Of a stretch of 64,000 nucleotides of DNA, positions 52,407 through 61,134 are shown one piece after another. The notes under the pieces are model-generated. The model was not told the origin of the DNA. It searched no databases and saw only the letters and a list, made by a program, of their open reading frames with translations. Within the stretch, counting starts at the first letter, position 1. Every line of letters begins with the position of its first letter. Made by a program: the position numbers and the translations under genes. Origin of the DNA: Polyangium fumosum (lineage in GTDB: Bacteria > Myxococcota_A > Polyangia > Polyangiales > Polyangiaceae); contig NZ_SSMQ01000005.1 of assembly GCF_005144585.1 (NCBI RefSeq), forward strand, positions 235,262 to 299,261, given 5' to 3'.

Positions 52407-54263
52407 TCATTTGGGCACGGGCGGGATCACCACGTCGGTGAGGGTGACGGCATACCCGCCGGCCGGATATGCGTACGACGCGTAGCTGTCGAGGCCCCAT
52501 ACCACGAGCCCGAACGGCCCGTCGCTCTTGGCCGTGTGCCGGCCGTTCTGGCAGCCGTTCACGCCCACCTCGGCGCGCATCAGATCCACCGTCGTCACCT
52601 CGAATCGGCCGTCCGAACCGGCCGGCTTCCAGCCCGAGATGACGCCCAGGCAATCGACGGTGACCTCGGAAAAACCCTTGCTCGTCTTCACCCGCGTGAG
52701 CGAGAGGTTCGTCGTCGGATAGGTGGGGTCCGTGAAGAAGACGTAGTTCGAGAGGAACTGCTCGGGCGGCAGCATGATCACGAACTCCTCGTCGCCGAGG
52801 TTCTTCTCGAAATTCGGCGCCGTCGCGCCCTCGCGCGTGCCGCCCGGGATGTTGCTGGTATCCATGATCTGCGCGATCGAGAAGGGATGCGCCCCGTCCT
52901 GGCTCGACACCCGGAACGGTCCCGTCACCTGAAAATCGGCGATCTGGCCCTGCGCGAGTGTCTGCGGCGCGCCGGCCACGGGCGGATCGAACGTGAGCGT
53001 CGTGCCGTCCGCGACGCCGACGATGCGGTAATGGATGTTCTCGGGCTGGAGATCCTTCCTGCGTGTCTCGTAAGGCGCGGCCACATATTCGTTCGCGAGC
53101 GCCGAGACCGGCAAAATCTGCTGGTGCGTGGCCTCTCCCCCGGGCGCCGGCATGGGTTGCAGCCGGAAGAAACGATTTCCCGTGATGACGGCAACGGGTT
53201 TGTCGCTGAGCACCACGCTCCCGGAAGGATCCGACGAGCTCGCCGGGAGCTCCCATTGCAAGTACTCCCCGGCCGAGAGCGTGAAGCTCGCCGGCATTCC
53301 TTTCGGCGCGGCAGGGAAATTGGCGCCCGCGGGCAGGTCGACGGTCGGGAGGAGGTCGACCTTCGTGTCGTCCTCGGTCGCGAGGACGTGCGCGAAGATC
53401 GGCCCCGGCGGCATGGCCGTGCCCTTGGGCGTGGCCATCACGATGTAGTTCGTGCCCCACGCCGAGGTCGGGAAAAGAAGCTGCGCGCTCGGGAAAAAAG
53501 ACTCGGCGCCGCCGTACGGGAGAATGTCGTATGCGCTCACGGGCGTGTCGGAGACGATTTGGAACGCCTCGCCGCGGCCCGTGCCCGGGACGAGCGTCGA
53601 CGCCTCGATCGCGGGCGGAACCGGGCAGGTCAGCGGTTTGCCCGTCTCCGGCATGATCGAATTTGGGTCGTGCGAGAGGAAAAGCACCGCGACCTCGCCC
53701 TCCGGAATGCCCTCCGCGGGCACCGCCGGCCACGACGATTCGGGCATGCCGTTCTTGGGAATCCGGCCGAACTGCGTCACGTCGAACGATTGCCCGCCGC
53801 GCGTGACGGACACCTTCGCGGGCCGGGGCCAGGTGTTCGTCAGGAAAACCGCCAAGCAGGGCGGGAGCGACGGAGGATAGGAGCCGGCGGTCGTGACGCG
53901 GAAATTGCAGCCGACGTTGCCTTTGCTCTCGGCGGCGGCGTCGCAGGCGGGCGCGCAGGCCCCGTCGAGGCAGCCCTGATCGGCGGGACAAACCGAGACG
54001 ACCTGCCCGGCCTCGTCGACGATCGAGCGCAGATCGGGGCTACAGGCAAGGGCGCCGTTCGCATCGGGCCCGCCGTCGAAGAACACGGCCCCTTCGCCGC
54101 CCGCGCCGCCCGTGCCGCCCGCGCCGCCGTTCGCGCCGGCGCCCGACGCCCCGCTGCCCTGCGTATCCTGGCCGCACGTCCACGTCGCGAACGCGACGCA
54201 TAGGGCGAGCGTGCCCTGGACCGCCGTCACGCCTGCTGCCCGCATCTTCGACCTCGTCCTCAT
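52407..54263 (-). CDS. IgGFc-binding-domain exported lipoprotein
   Basis: A 618-aa protein with a good ribosome binding site (GGAGG) before ATG 54263 and a signal ending in ATWTC-type lipobox, then a GGAGGTGG linker. The main part matches the IgGFc-binding protein N-terminal domain (PF17517): GEAFQIVSDTPVSAYDILPY, AYEPYG-like AESFFPSAQLLFP, FVIMLPPEQFLSNYVFFTDP, HPFSIAQIMDTSNIPGG. In bacteria this domain occurs on surface proteins of myxobacteria and planctomycetes; binding of IgG is only shown for the mammalian namesake. Its ATG shares one base with the stop of the preceding MYXO-CTERM gene. Confidence 0.85.
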   Translation of the reverse strand: MRTRSKMRAAGVTAVQGTLALCVAFATWTCGQDTQGSGASGAGANGGAGGTGGAGGEGAVFFDGGPDANGALACSPDLRSIVDEAGQVVSVCPADQGCLDGACAPACDAAAESKGNVGCNFRVTTAGSYPPSLPPCLAVFLTNTWPRPAKVSVTRGGQSFDVTQFGRIPKNGMPESSWPAVPAEGIPEGEVAVLFLSHDPNSIMPETGKPLTCPVPPAIEASTLVPGTGRGEAFQIVSDTPVSAYDILPYGGAESFFPSAQLLFPTSAWGTNYIVMATPKGTAMPPGPIFAHVLATEDDTKVDLLPTVDLPAGANFPAAPKGMPASFTLSAGEYLQWELPASSSDPSGSVVLSDKPVAVITGNRFFRLQPMPAPGGEATHQQILPVSALANEYVAAPYETRRKDLQPENIHYRIVGVADGTTLTFDPPVAGAPQTLAQGQIADFQVTGPFRVSSQDGAHPFSIAQIMDTSNIPGGTREGATAPNFEKNLGDEEFVIMLPPEQFLSNYVFFTDPTYPTTNLSLTRVKTSKGFSEVTVDCLGVISGWKPAGSDGRFEVTTVDLMRAEVGVNGCQNGRHTAKSDGPFGLVVWGLDSYASYAYPAGGYAVTLTDVVIPPVPK

Positions 54264-54715
54264 CACGGCCTCCGCCCTGCATCTCCCGAAATGCCCATCC
54301 CCTTGGATATCCGACGACGCCGCGCCCACGCAATCCCCAGGCCGGCCGCGAACACGAGCATCCCGGCGCCCTCCGCGGCCCCCGCCGTCGTACACCCGCC
54401 GCAGCCGCCGCCGACCACGCGCGTCTCGGGCTTCACGCCCGCCGGGCAGAAGAAGACCACATCGCCGGCTCCCTGCTTGTGGCGGCAAGCCTCCGCGAGC
54501 CCTTTCTCGCGAAGGGGGCCAGCGCACCGATCGAAACCCGGCTGATCACCAGGGTCCCGATCATAGTTCCAGTAGCATTGCTGACAGCCGAGCCCTTCGA
54601 CGTCGCAAACATTGTGGGGTCCCGCCACGTCGGCGGCGGCGATGGCGGTGAAGGTCGAGATCGCGATGACAAGGAGTGTCGAGAAAAAGATGCGCACATG
54701 CGACTTGTAGCCCAT
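54263..54715 (-). CDS. Small Cys-containing exported protein with MYXO-CTERM-like tail
   Basis: A 150-aa protein: signal peptide (IFFSTLLVIAISTFTAIAAADV), a mature part with several Cys (HNVCDVEGLGCQQCYWNYD, RCAGPLREK, EACRHKQ, FFCPAG), then GGGCGGCTTAG, a hydrophobic helix and RRRR. The tail resembles MYXO-CTERM, so the protein is probably surface-anchored. The stop overlaps the start of the IgGFc-binding-domain gene by one base (TGATG). The pair may therefore be a two-part surface complex. Confidence 0.74.
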   Translation of the reverse strand: MGYKSHVRIFFSTLLVIAISTFTAIAAADVAGPHNVCDVEGLGCQQCYWNYDRDPGDQPGFDRCAGPLREKGLAEACRHKQGAGDVVFFCPAGVKPETRVVGGGCGGCTTAGAAEGAGMLVFAAGLGIAWARRRRISKGMGISGDAGRRP

Positions 54716-54762
54716 GGCGTGGGAACTGTCGATCACCTCTCGGACTTACACGCGGCTTCCAA

Positions 54763-55743
54763 TCAACGTCCGGTGAATGCAATGGAAGCCACGACATCGG
54801 CGGGCGCCTTTTCGACCGTGCGCCCCTTCCGCCCCGTCACCACGGCCGCATCCCCGAGCGCCTTTCCCAGCGCGGCGCGCGACGCGCGGGCCGCCGCGTC
54901 GAAGAGCGGGCCGAGCCCATCGTCCGCGAGCCTGCGCGCCTCGTAAAGCCGCCCCGGCGGCGCCGTGAGCGAGCCGTCGATCGTATTCGTCACCGAAAAC
55001 GCGAGCGCGAGCCGCCCCTCCTCGCCGCCGATCGTCACGGCCGCGTCGATCCCCCGAATGGCCGCCTCGCCGAGCAACCGAAGCTCCGCGGGAAACAGCG
55101 CTGCGTCCGTCGCGACGATCGCCACGAATCCGGGCGAAACCACGCGCGCGGCGCCCACCCCGCGGGGCGCCCCGCCGTTCGCCGCGAGGAGCACACCCAC
55201 GACGAATGCATCCTTGCCGACGCTCGCCGCGGACGATGCGTCCCCCACGCCGCCTTTGCATCCGAGGGCCACGAGCCCGCGGCCCATGCCCACGCTCCCG
55301 CACGCCGGCGGTTCGCCGCGCGCCGCTTCGCAGGCCGCGAGCACGTCGTCGTGTTTCACCCGACGGCGCCGGAGATCATTCAGATACCCATCGTCGATTC
55401 CCACCACGATGGGCGGCCATCCATCGTCGACCGGCAGCTCCGGATCCCGCTTATGCCCCCGCGTGATCAACGCGTCGTAGGCCGCGCCCACGCTCGTCGC
55501 ATTGCAAAGCACGATCGGGGAGGCGAACGTGCCGAAATCCTCCGCCACCTCCACGCCCGTCCACGAGAGCCCTCCGCCGGCCGCGTAGGCGCCGAGGGAA
55601 AACTTTCGATGACGCACGGACGGCGGGCACGGCATCACCACGGTCACGCCCGTCTGCACGTCGCCTTCGGCCACGGTCAGGTGAGCGACCTCGACGCCGG
55701 AGACGTCGGTGATCGAATTGCGTAACGTGCGCTCGGCCGGCAT
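54763..55743 (-). CDS. P1/DmpA-NylC family protein lacking the nucleophile
   Basis: A 326-aa member of the P1 N-terminal-nucleophile peptidase family: NSITDVSGVEVAHLTVAEG, ATSVGAAYDALI, GMGRGLVALGCKGGVGDASS and the VATDAA segment are typical. In active members the autoprocessing Ser or Thr lies six residues before the A of ATDA; here that residue is Gly (PGFVAIVATDA). It may be inactive, a regulator of its neighbour or use another residue. ATG 55743 is 3 nt after GGAG. It lies 16 bp after the larger P1 peptidase gene, so the two are co-transcribed. Confidence 0.78.
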   Translation of the reverse strand: MPAERTLRNSITDVSGVEVAHLTVAEGDVQTGVTVVMPCPPSVRHRKFSLGAYAAGGGLSWTGVEVAEDFGTFASPIVLCNATSVGAAYDALITRGHKRDPELPVDDGWPPIVVGIDDGYLNDLRRRRVKHDDVLAACEAARGEPPACGSVGMGRGLVALGCKGGVGDASSAASVGKDAFVVGVLLAANGGAPRGVGAARVVSPGFVAIVATDAALFPAELRLLGEAAIRGIDAAVTIGGEEGRLALAFSVTNTIDGSLTAPPGRLYEARRLADDGLGPLFDAAARASRAALGKALGDAAVVTGRKGRTVEKAPADVVASIAFTGR

Positions 55744-55759
55744 GGTCTCCGCGTGGCTC

Positions 55760-56974
55760 CTAGCGCCCCGGAATCGGGCGCCCATACTTGCGCATGATGT
55801 CCGGCAGCCGGTCGAGCGGCAATGCGTGGGCCGTGTTTCCGTGGATCCCGGTCATCGTCCGGGCCATCGCGAGGGCATTGAGAATGGCCTCCTCCGTGGC
55901 CTCGACCGCCGCCTCGTGCGCCACGCTGATGTGCTCGTCGTTCCAGACGGGCACATCCATCGACACCGCGCCGCGCCGGACGCGCACGCCCGTCGAAAAG
56001 AAGAGCAGGAGATCTCCCGATCCGTGCATCGAGACCGCGCCGGTCCGCGCGAGCCCGAGCGCCATCCGCTTCGCGAGGCGGCCGAGCTGCACCGGCGTCA
56101 TCGGCGCGTCGGTGGCGCCGATGATCAGAATCGATTTCGACTTCCGGCCCTCGTACGGCATTCCCTCGGTGATCTCGCGACCCACCGGCACCCCGTCGAT
56201 CCGGAGCTGCGCCCTCCTGCCGTGGTTCGTCTGCACGAGCACGCCGAGCGTATAATTCCCCATGGCAGCGGGCAGGCGCCGCGACGCGGTCCCGATCCCG
56301 CCCTTGAACTCGTAACACAACATGCCCGTGCCGCCGCCCACGGCCCCCTCCTCGACAGGCCCGCTGCGCGCCGCCGAGATCGCCTCGCGCACGTGCTCCT
56401 CCGTGAGGTGTCGCCCCTCGGCGTCATGGAGAAACGCCGCCCAGGTCTCGCCCACGATCGGCGTGGGCACGGGCGCGCTGTCGCCGATCTCCGGATACCT
56501 GTCGAGCATCCACGCGAGCGCACCATCCATCACGCGGCCGATGTTCGACGTGTCGGTCAGGAAAATCGGCGTCTCCAGAAGGCCATGCCGATCGATCGTG
56601 GAGACGCCCGTGAGCTCGCCATTGCCGTTCAACGTGAAGCGCGCCGCGGGGATGTTGTCCCGCCAAACGTCGTCACCGGGCAGGATCACGGTGACGCCGG
56701 TGCGAATCGGCCCGCGGCCGGGTACGAGCGGGCCTTCGCCCTCGATACGCGTCACGTGCCCCACGCGCACGCCGGGCACGTCGGTGATCGCATTCCAGCG
56801 GCCGGGCGTGAGCGAGCCGATGCCGATACCGAGGTCCCGGATCCTCCGGCGAGCGGGCGGCGCGCGGGGCGACTCGACCGGTACGACGCTGCATCCTGCG
56901 CTGATGGCGGCGAGCGCGCCGCCGGCCAGGAGCGCGCGGCGCGAGACTCTTCCGGGGTCGCTCTTCACGGCCAT
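55760..56974 (-). CDS. P1/DmpA family aminopeptidase, Tat-exported lipoprotein
   Basis: A 404-aa enzyme. A twin-Arg signal (RVSRRALLAGGALAAISAGC) combined with a lipobox Cys indicates export by Tat and lipid anchoring. Family blocks: NAITDVPGVRVGHVT, RTGVTVILP, GAVGGGTGMLCYEFKGGIGT, and the autoprocessing region where Ser precedes ILIIGATDAP. The part from that Ser to the end is 124 residues, close to the 126-residue beta chain of DmpA, which supports Ser as N-terminal nucleophile. The residue before it is Lys rather than the usual Gly/Asn. DmpA-type enzymes release N-terminal D- or L-amino acids or beta-amino acids. Confidence 0.86.
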   Translation of the reverse strand: MAVKSDPGRVSRRALLAGGALAAISAGCSVVPVESPRAPPARRRIRDLGIGIGSLTPGRWNAITDVPGVRVGHVTRIEGEGPLVPGRGPIRTGVTVILPGDDVWRDNIPAARFTLNGNGELTGVSTIDRHGLLETPIFLTDTSNIGRVMDGALAWMLDRYPEIGDSAPVPTPIVGETWAAFLHDAEGRHLTEEHVREAISAARSGPVEEGAVGGGTGMLCYEFKGGIGTASRRLPAAMGNYTLGVLVQTNHGRRAQLRIDGVPVGREITEGMPYEGRKSKSILIIGATDAPMTPVQLGRLAKRMALGLARTGAVSMHGSGDLLLFFSTGVRVRRGAVSMDVPVWNDEHISVAHEAAVEATEEAILNALAMARTMTGIHGNTAHALPLDRLPDIMRKYGRPIPGR

Positions 56975-57046
56975 CGACACGAGTATGGAGGTTCGCGCTG
57001 CCGTTGGGAAGCGCTTCGTGCGCGTCGCGGATGAACCCCCTCGCCT

Positions 57047-57706
57047 TCAGGCAGGGTCGCGCCGCCGCTTCGGGCCTCGAGGGCGGCCCTGCGCTTCGGG
57101 GCGCTCGCCGAGGAGCTGCCGGACGAGCAGGCGCGCGAACGGCGCGGCCCCCGCAGGCGCGTGCAGGTCGTCGAGGACGAACCCCTCGCAAAGGCGCGGC
57201 GCGAGGCAAACCATGTGAATGGCGGACCAGAATGCGGCGACGCGGAGGCGTTGCTCTTCCTCCGAGCCTGCCGGCAAGGCTGGGCGCACGCGACGGAAAA
57301 ACCCTTCGAGGAAGTCGCGATATCGCTGGACGGTCTCGCCCGTGTAGTCCTGGCGCACGATGGCGTCGTGCAGGTGCGCCGCGCTGAGGCGCGGGTACCG
57401 GACGGCGTCCGGGAAAAACGCCGGCACGAAGCGCTCGAGCGCCGCGCGAACGTCCCCGCCCTCGGCCTCGATGAAGGTGTCGAGCTCGCGGAGCTGCTCG
57501 CCGAGGCCATTCTCCAGCGTGCGCGCGAGTACCTCCTCGACGAGCCGCTCCTTGCTCCCGAAATAGTAGTTGATCGCGGCCACGTTCACGCCCGCTTCCA
57601 GGGCGATCGCGCGCACCGTGAGAGCCTCGATCCCTTCCCGTGCGACGACCTCGATCGCGGCCCCGAGGATCCGCTCACGCGCGCCGCCTTGCTCGCCGTC
57701 CCTCAC
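57047..57706 (-). CDS. TetR family regulator
   Basis: A 219-aa regulator starting at GTG 57706. The HTH occupies residues 10-55 (RERILGAAIEVVAREGIEAL, then RAIALEAGVNVAAINYYFGS), and the ligand domain resembles the CecR/YbiH-type C-terminal region (VPAFFPDAVRYPRLSAAHLHD). It is divergent from the cytochrome/copper monooxygenase gene with an inverted-repeat region between them, so it likely controls that gene and itself. Confidence 0.88.
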   Translation of the reverse strand: MRDGEQGGARERILGAAIEVVAREGIEALTVRAIALEAGVNVAAINYYFGSKERLVEEVLARTLENGLGEQLRELDTFIEAEGGDVRAALERFVPAFFPDAVRYPRLSAAHLHDAIVRQDYTGETVQRYRDFLEGFFRRVRPALPAGSEEEQRLRVAAFWSAIHMVCLAPRLCEGFVLDDLHAPAGAAPFARLLVRQLLGERPEAQGRPRGPKRRRDPA

Positions 57707-57799
57707 GGCTTCCGGTCTTAGCGCAGATCCCGCGAGGCGGTCGAGCCCCTCCCGCGGCCTGCGTCAAAATCCTGCTGCTCGTTGAACGAACCGGTCGCC

Positions 57800-57828
57800 T
57801 CAAACAACTGTTTGAAACAACCGTTTGA
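57800..57828. promoter_or_regulatory. Overlapping dyads, likely TetR operator between divergent genes
   Basis: TCAAAC-AACT-GTTTGA (57800-57815) is a perfect 16-bp inverted repeat. A second copy, TGAAAC-AACC-GTTTGA (57813-57828), matches in all but one arm base and overlaps it by 3 bp. The site lies in the 163-bp region between the TetR gene and the cytochrome/copper monooxygenase gene. The AT-rich dyads stand out in this GC-rich DNA. Confidence 0.68.
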
Positions 57829-57869
57829 ACTGCTGCGCCGTGGAACGCAGCAGACGGGAGAGGTGCGTC

Positions 57870-59135
57870 ATGAGGGAAGGAAACGCCTGGGAAAGCAGGG
57901 CATCGGCGATCGTCTTCGTGGGATTCGTGGCCGCGTTGGCGCCGGCGTGCGGCGCCGAGCCGACGTCCACGCCCACGTGGTATCGGGACATCCAGCCGCT
58001 GGTCGATCGATCCTGCGCTGCGTGCCACGACGGGAGCGGCGTGGGTCGTTTGAACCTGCGAGACGTCGCAACGGCGCGGGCGCTCGCCCCCACGATGGCC
58101 GCGCGCGTGGAGGCGGGCGAAATGCCGCCCCCTGCGCTCGATCCCTCGTGCCGTCCTTATGCGGGCGCGGAGAGAATGTACCTCGGCGCCGAGGATCGCG
58201 CGCGCTTTCGCGCCTGGGCCGACGCGGGCGCGCCGCTCGGCGACCCGAGCGAGGCCACGCCAAAGCCGGACAACGTCGCGCACATCGACGACCCGGACCT
58301 CGTGCTCGAAATGCCCGAGGCGCACGAGGTCGCCCCGGACGACGACGGCAACGAATACTGGTGCGTGGTGCTCGACAATCCGCTCGCGGCGCCCGCGTGG
58401 ATCAAGGCGCTCGAGGCCGTGCCCGGCGACCCGCTCGTCGTGCATCACATCGGGCTCTACCGGGACGCGGGGCACGACGCGGGCGCGGGGTACGGCGTGC
58501 CGCCGGGCACGAAGGGTTTTTCGTGCCGAAATCCCGTGCTGGAGCTCGATTGGCAGCTCCTGCACGCGTTGGCGCCGGGCGTCTCCGTGATGGAGCTCCC
58601 GAAGGACACGGGCATCCGACTCGATCCCGGCGAGCAGATCGTGATGCAGATGCATTATTACGCCCCCAAACCGGGCGCGCTCGACCGATCGGCCTACCGG
58701 ATGCGCCTCGCGACAGAGGCGCCCGCCGCGGAGGTCTTCATGGACGTCTTCGGCCCAGTGCCGTTCACGATCCCCGCAGGCGTCTCGCAGCACGTCGAGC
58801 GGAGCGTGATCACGAACGAGGGCGCGCCGACCACGATCTACGGCCTGCTGCCGCACATGCACCTGCTCGGCCGCTCGTACGACGCGTGGATCGAGGACGA
58901 CGCGGGCGAACGCGCGTGCGTCGCGCGAGGGGATTTCGATTTCCACCACCAGGCGCTTTACGTGTTCGACGAGCCCATGCAGTGGCAACCGGGTCAGCGG
59001 CTCGTCACCGAATGCACCTGGGACAACTCGGCGACGGGGAAAGGACAAACCCATTTCCCGCCGCTCGACGTCGCCTGGGGCGAGGGGACGAACCAGGAGA
59101 TGTGCTTCCTCGTGGCGTACTTGTCACGGCCTTGA
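57870..59135 (+). CDS. Lipoprotein with cytochrome c motif and copper type II monooxygenase-like domain
   Basis: A 421-aa protein from ATG 57870 (GGGAGAGG site upstream). The lipobox gives Cys27. Residues 36-140 are a cytochrome c-like domain with the heme motif CAACH at 49-53. The rest resembles the copper type II ascorbate-dependent monooxygenase fold (PHM/dopamine hydroxylase-type): HHIGLYRD for the first copper site, MQMHYY and LPHMHLLGRSY with the HMH of the second, and NQEMCFLVAY at the end. Such fusions are found in myxobacteria and related deltaproteobacteria. A c-type heme next to copper sites would allow electron delivery without ascorbate; this is inference. Confidence 0.86.
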   Translation: MREGNAWESRASAIVFVGFVAALAPACGAEPTSTPTWYRDIQPLVDRSCAACHDGSGVGRLNLRDVATARALAPTMAARVEAGEMPPPALDPSCRPYAGAERMYLGAEDRARFRAWADAGAPLGDPSEATPKPDNVAHIDDPDLVLEMPEAHEVAPDDDGNEYWCVVLDNPLAAPAWIKALEAVPGDPLVVHHIGLYRDAGHDAGAGYGVPPGTKGFSCRNPVLELDWQLLHALAPGVSVMELPKDTGIRLDPGEQIVMQMHYYAPKPGALDRSAYRMRLATEAPAAEVFMDVFGPVPFTIPAGVSQHVERSVITNEGAPTTIYGLLPHMHLLGRSYDAWIEDDAGERACVARGDFDFHHQALYVFDEPMQWQPGQRLVTECTWDNSATGKGQTHFPPLDVAWGEGTNQEMCFLVAYLSRP

Positions 59136-59144
59136 AGCCCCGCG

Positions 59145-59786
59145 CTAGATATAGCCGAGCTCGATCGCCCGGAGCACGGCCTTCGTCCGATCGCGGACCC
59201 CGAGCTTCGAGAAGATGCTCGACGCGTGGTTTTTCACGGTCCCCTCGGCCGTGCCCAGCATCTCGGCGATCTCGCGGTTGCTCGCCCCCGAGGCCATGAG
59301 GCGCAGGACCTCGACCTCGCGCGCCGTGAGCGCGGTGGGCGGCTCGATCACGGGAACGTCGGACTTCAAACGATCGAGCCCGCGCAGCACGCGCTCGGTG
59401 ATCGCCGGGTTCCAGAGCGTTCCGCCCGACGCGACCGCGCGGATCGCCTCGGCGAGCTGATCGAGGCCAATGTCCTTCAGCAAAAACCCCCGCGCGCCGA
59501 GCCGGATCCCCGCAGCGGCGACGGCGTCGTCGTCGAACGTCGTGAGCAGGATCGTGGGCGGCACCTTGGGCTTTCCGCGCAGCGCCGTGAGCACGTCGAG
59601 CCCGGTTTTCCGCGGCATTCGTACGTCGAGCAGGAGCACGTCGAGCGCGGTCGTCGCCACGATCGCGAGCGCCTCCTCCCCGTCGCTCGCCTCGGCGGCG
59701 ACGCGGATGTCGGGCGTGAGCGCGAGCAGGCTCTTGATGCCCTGCCGCACGAGCGTCTGATCGTCCGCGAGCAAAACGTGAATCAC
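59145..59786 (-). CDS. NarL/LuxR-type response regulator
   Basis: A 213-aa regulator. GTG 59786 overlaps the stop of the kinase gene (GTGA). The receiver domain has LLADDQ, the phosphoacceptor Asp in LLLDVRMPRKTG and the Lys in LLKDIG. The C-terminal LuxR-type HTH reads LTAREVEVLRLMASGASNRE, then TAEGTVKNHASSIFSKLGVRDRTKA-like order. It is the output partner of the sensor kinase. It converges with the copper monooxygenase gene; the regulated genes are unknown. Confidence 0.92.
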   Translation of the reverse strand: MIHVLLADDQTLVRQGIKSLLALTPDIRVAAEASDGEEALAIVATTALDVLLLDVRMPRKTGLDVLTALRGKPKVPPTILLTTFDDDAVAAAGIRLGARGFLLKDIGLDQLAEAIRAVASGGTLWNPAITERVLRGLDRLKSDVPVIEPPTALTAREVEVLRLMASGASNREIAEMLGTAEGTVKNHASSIFSKLGVRDRTKAVLRAIELGYI

Positions 59787-60931
59787 GGCGCAGCCATCGT
59801 CCTCGCGCGCGGCGGGACGACCGCGCGCCATTCAAACCCTTTGCCCGGACCAGGCGTCACGGTCAAGGCCCCGCCGAGCGCCTCGATCCGCTCGCGCAAG
59901 CCCGAAAGGCCGCTGCCCTCGGCGGCGCCCTCCGCGCCCCGCCCGTCGTCGCGCGCTTCGAGCACGAGGCCCTCCGGCCCCGCGGCGAGCCGGATCCACA
60001 GATGCTCCGCGCCGCCGTGGCGCGCCGCATTCGTGATTGCCTCCTGCACGCCCCGAAAGAGCGCGTGCGCCAGGGCGTCGTCGTCGATCACGAGCCCCTC
60101 GGCGAGATCGACGTGCACCTGCGGACGCGGCACCCCCGCGGCGAGCGCCTCGATCGCGCGCGGCAGGTCGAGCGTGCGCTCCTCGCGCATCGCGCGCACG
60201 ACGCCGCGCACCTCGGCGAGCGTGCTCTTCGCGAGCTCGTGCGCCCGCGCGAGGGCCTCTTCGCCCGGCGAGGTGCGGCGCGCGAGCTCCAGGTGGATGC
60301 TCATCGCCGTGAGGTGATGGCCCACGGCGTCGTGCAATTCGCGCGCGATGTGCAGCCGCTCGGCCGTGCGCGCGCTCTCGGCGAGCATCACCTGCGCGGC
60401 GTGGAGCTCGGCGTTGACCCGCGAAACCTCGGCGCGCGCGGCCGCCTCGTGCCGCGCCACCGTCCCGATCGTGGTGGCGAAGAGCTGAAAGCCGAGGACG
60501 CCCGCCGTCCAGAACGCCGCCTGCGCCACGTCGGCGCGCCCCACGTAAAAGGGGAAAATCGCCACGGTCTGCGCCGCGACCCAGCCGAGCGCCGCGCCTC
60601 GCGACAGGAGGAGCGACGCCTGCGCCGCGACGATCGCCAAGAGCCCCGCTTCAAGCCACAGGTTCCGCAGATGCACGAGCACGAGCGCGGAGATCGATTG
60701 CACGGCGAGCAGCACGATCCGGCTCGTCGGCCCGAGCCTATCGAGCCGCGACGCGCTCGTGACGAACGCTCCGAGGTACGCCGCGTGCGCCGCGAAACTC
60801 GCGGCCACGGTCGCATCGCGGAGGCTCGCCGGGTCCCGCGCGAGCGGCAGCAGGAACGGCTGAGCGATCGCGGCCCACGCCAGCGTCCCGGCGACGAAGA
60901 GCAGCATCCGGGTGGGCGGCGGCCGGTCCAT
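59783..60931 (-). CDS. Sensor histidine kinase (HisKA_3 type)
   Basis: A 382-aa kinase. Six or so hydrophobic helices occupy residues 8-180, a membrane sensor without a recognisable periplasmic domain. The dimerisation/phosphoacceptor helix has IARELHDAVGHHL with the conserved His, and the ATPase domain has QEAITNAARHG and EARDDGRGAEG. This is the NarX/DesK branch, matched to the NarL-type regulator encoded next with a 4-bp overlap. ATG 60931 is used; the frame extends to 60979. Confidence 0.9.
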   Translation of the reverse strand: MDRPPPTRMLLFVAGTLAWAAIAQPFLLPLARDPASLRDATVAASFAAHAAYLGAFVTSASRLDRLGPTSRIVLLAVQSISALVLVHLRNLWLEAGLLAIVAAQASLLLSRGAALGWVAAQTVAIFPFYVGRADVAQAAFWTAGVLGFQLFATTIGTVARHEAAARAEVSRVNAELHAAQVMLAESARTAERLHIARELHDAVGHHLTAMSIHLELARRTSPGEEALARAHELAKSTLAEVRGVVRAMREERTLDLPRAIEALAAGVPRPQVHVDLAEGLVIDDDALAHALFRGVQEAITNAARHGGAEHLWIRLAAGPEGLVLEARDDGRGAEGAAEGSGLSGLRERIEALGGALTVTPGPGKGFEWRAVVPPRARTMAAP

Positions 60932-61134
60932 GCGTGGGGCATCGTAGCGCCTCCCACGCTCGCCTGTGCCGAAAGTCATGGTGGAAATCGACCAAGGACC
61001 ATGACCAGTGGCACAGGCCCCCTCTTCTTTCGCGCCCCACGATGGAGGTCATGGCGAACGTCACCTCGTTCCTCTCGACCTCGAACGAAACCCGCGCCGC
61101 GGACGGCGCCGCGCCCTGCTACGCTGCCGGCGCG

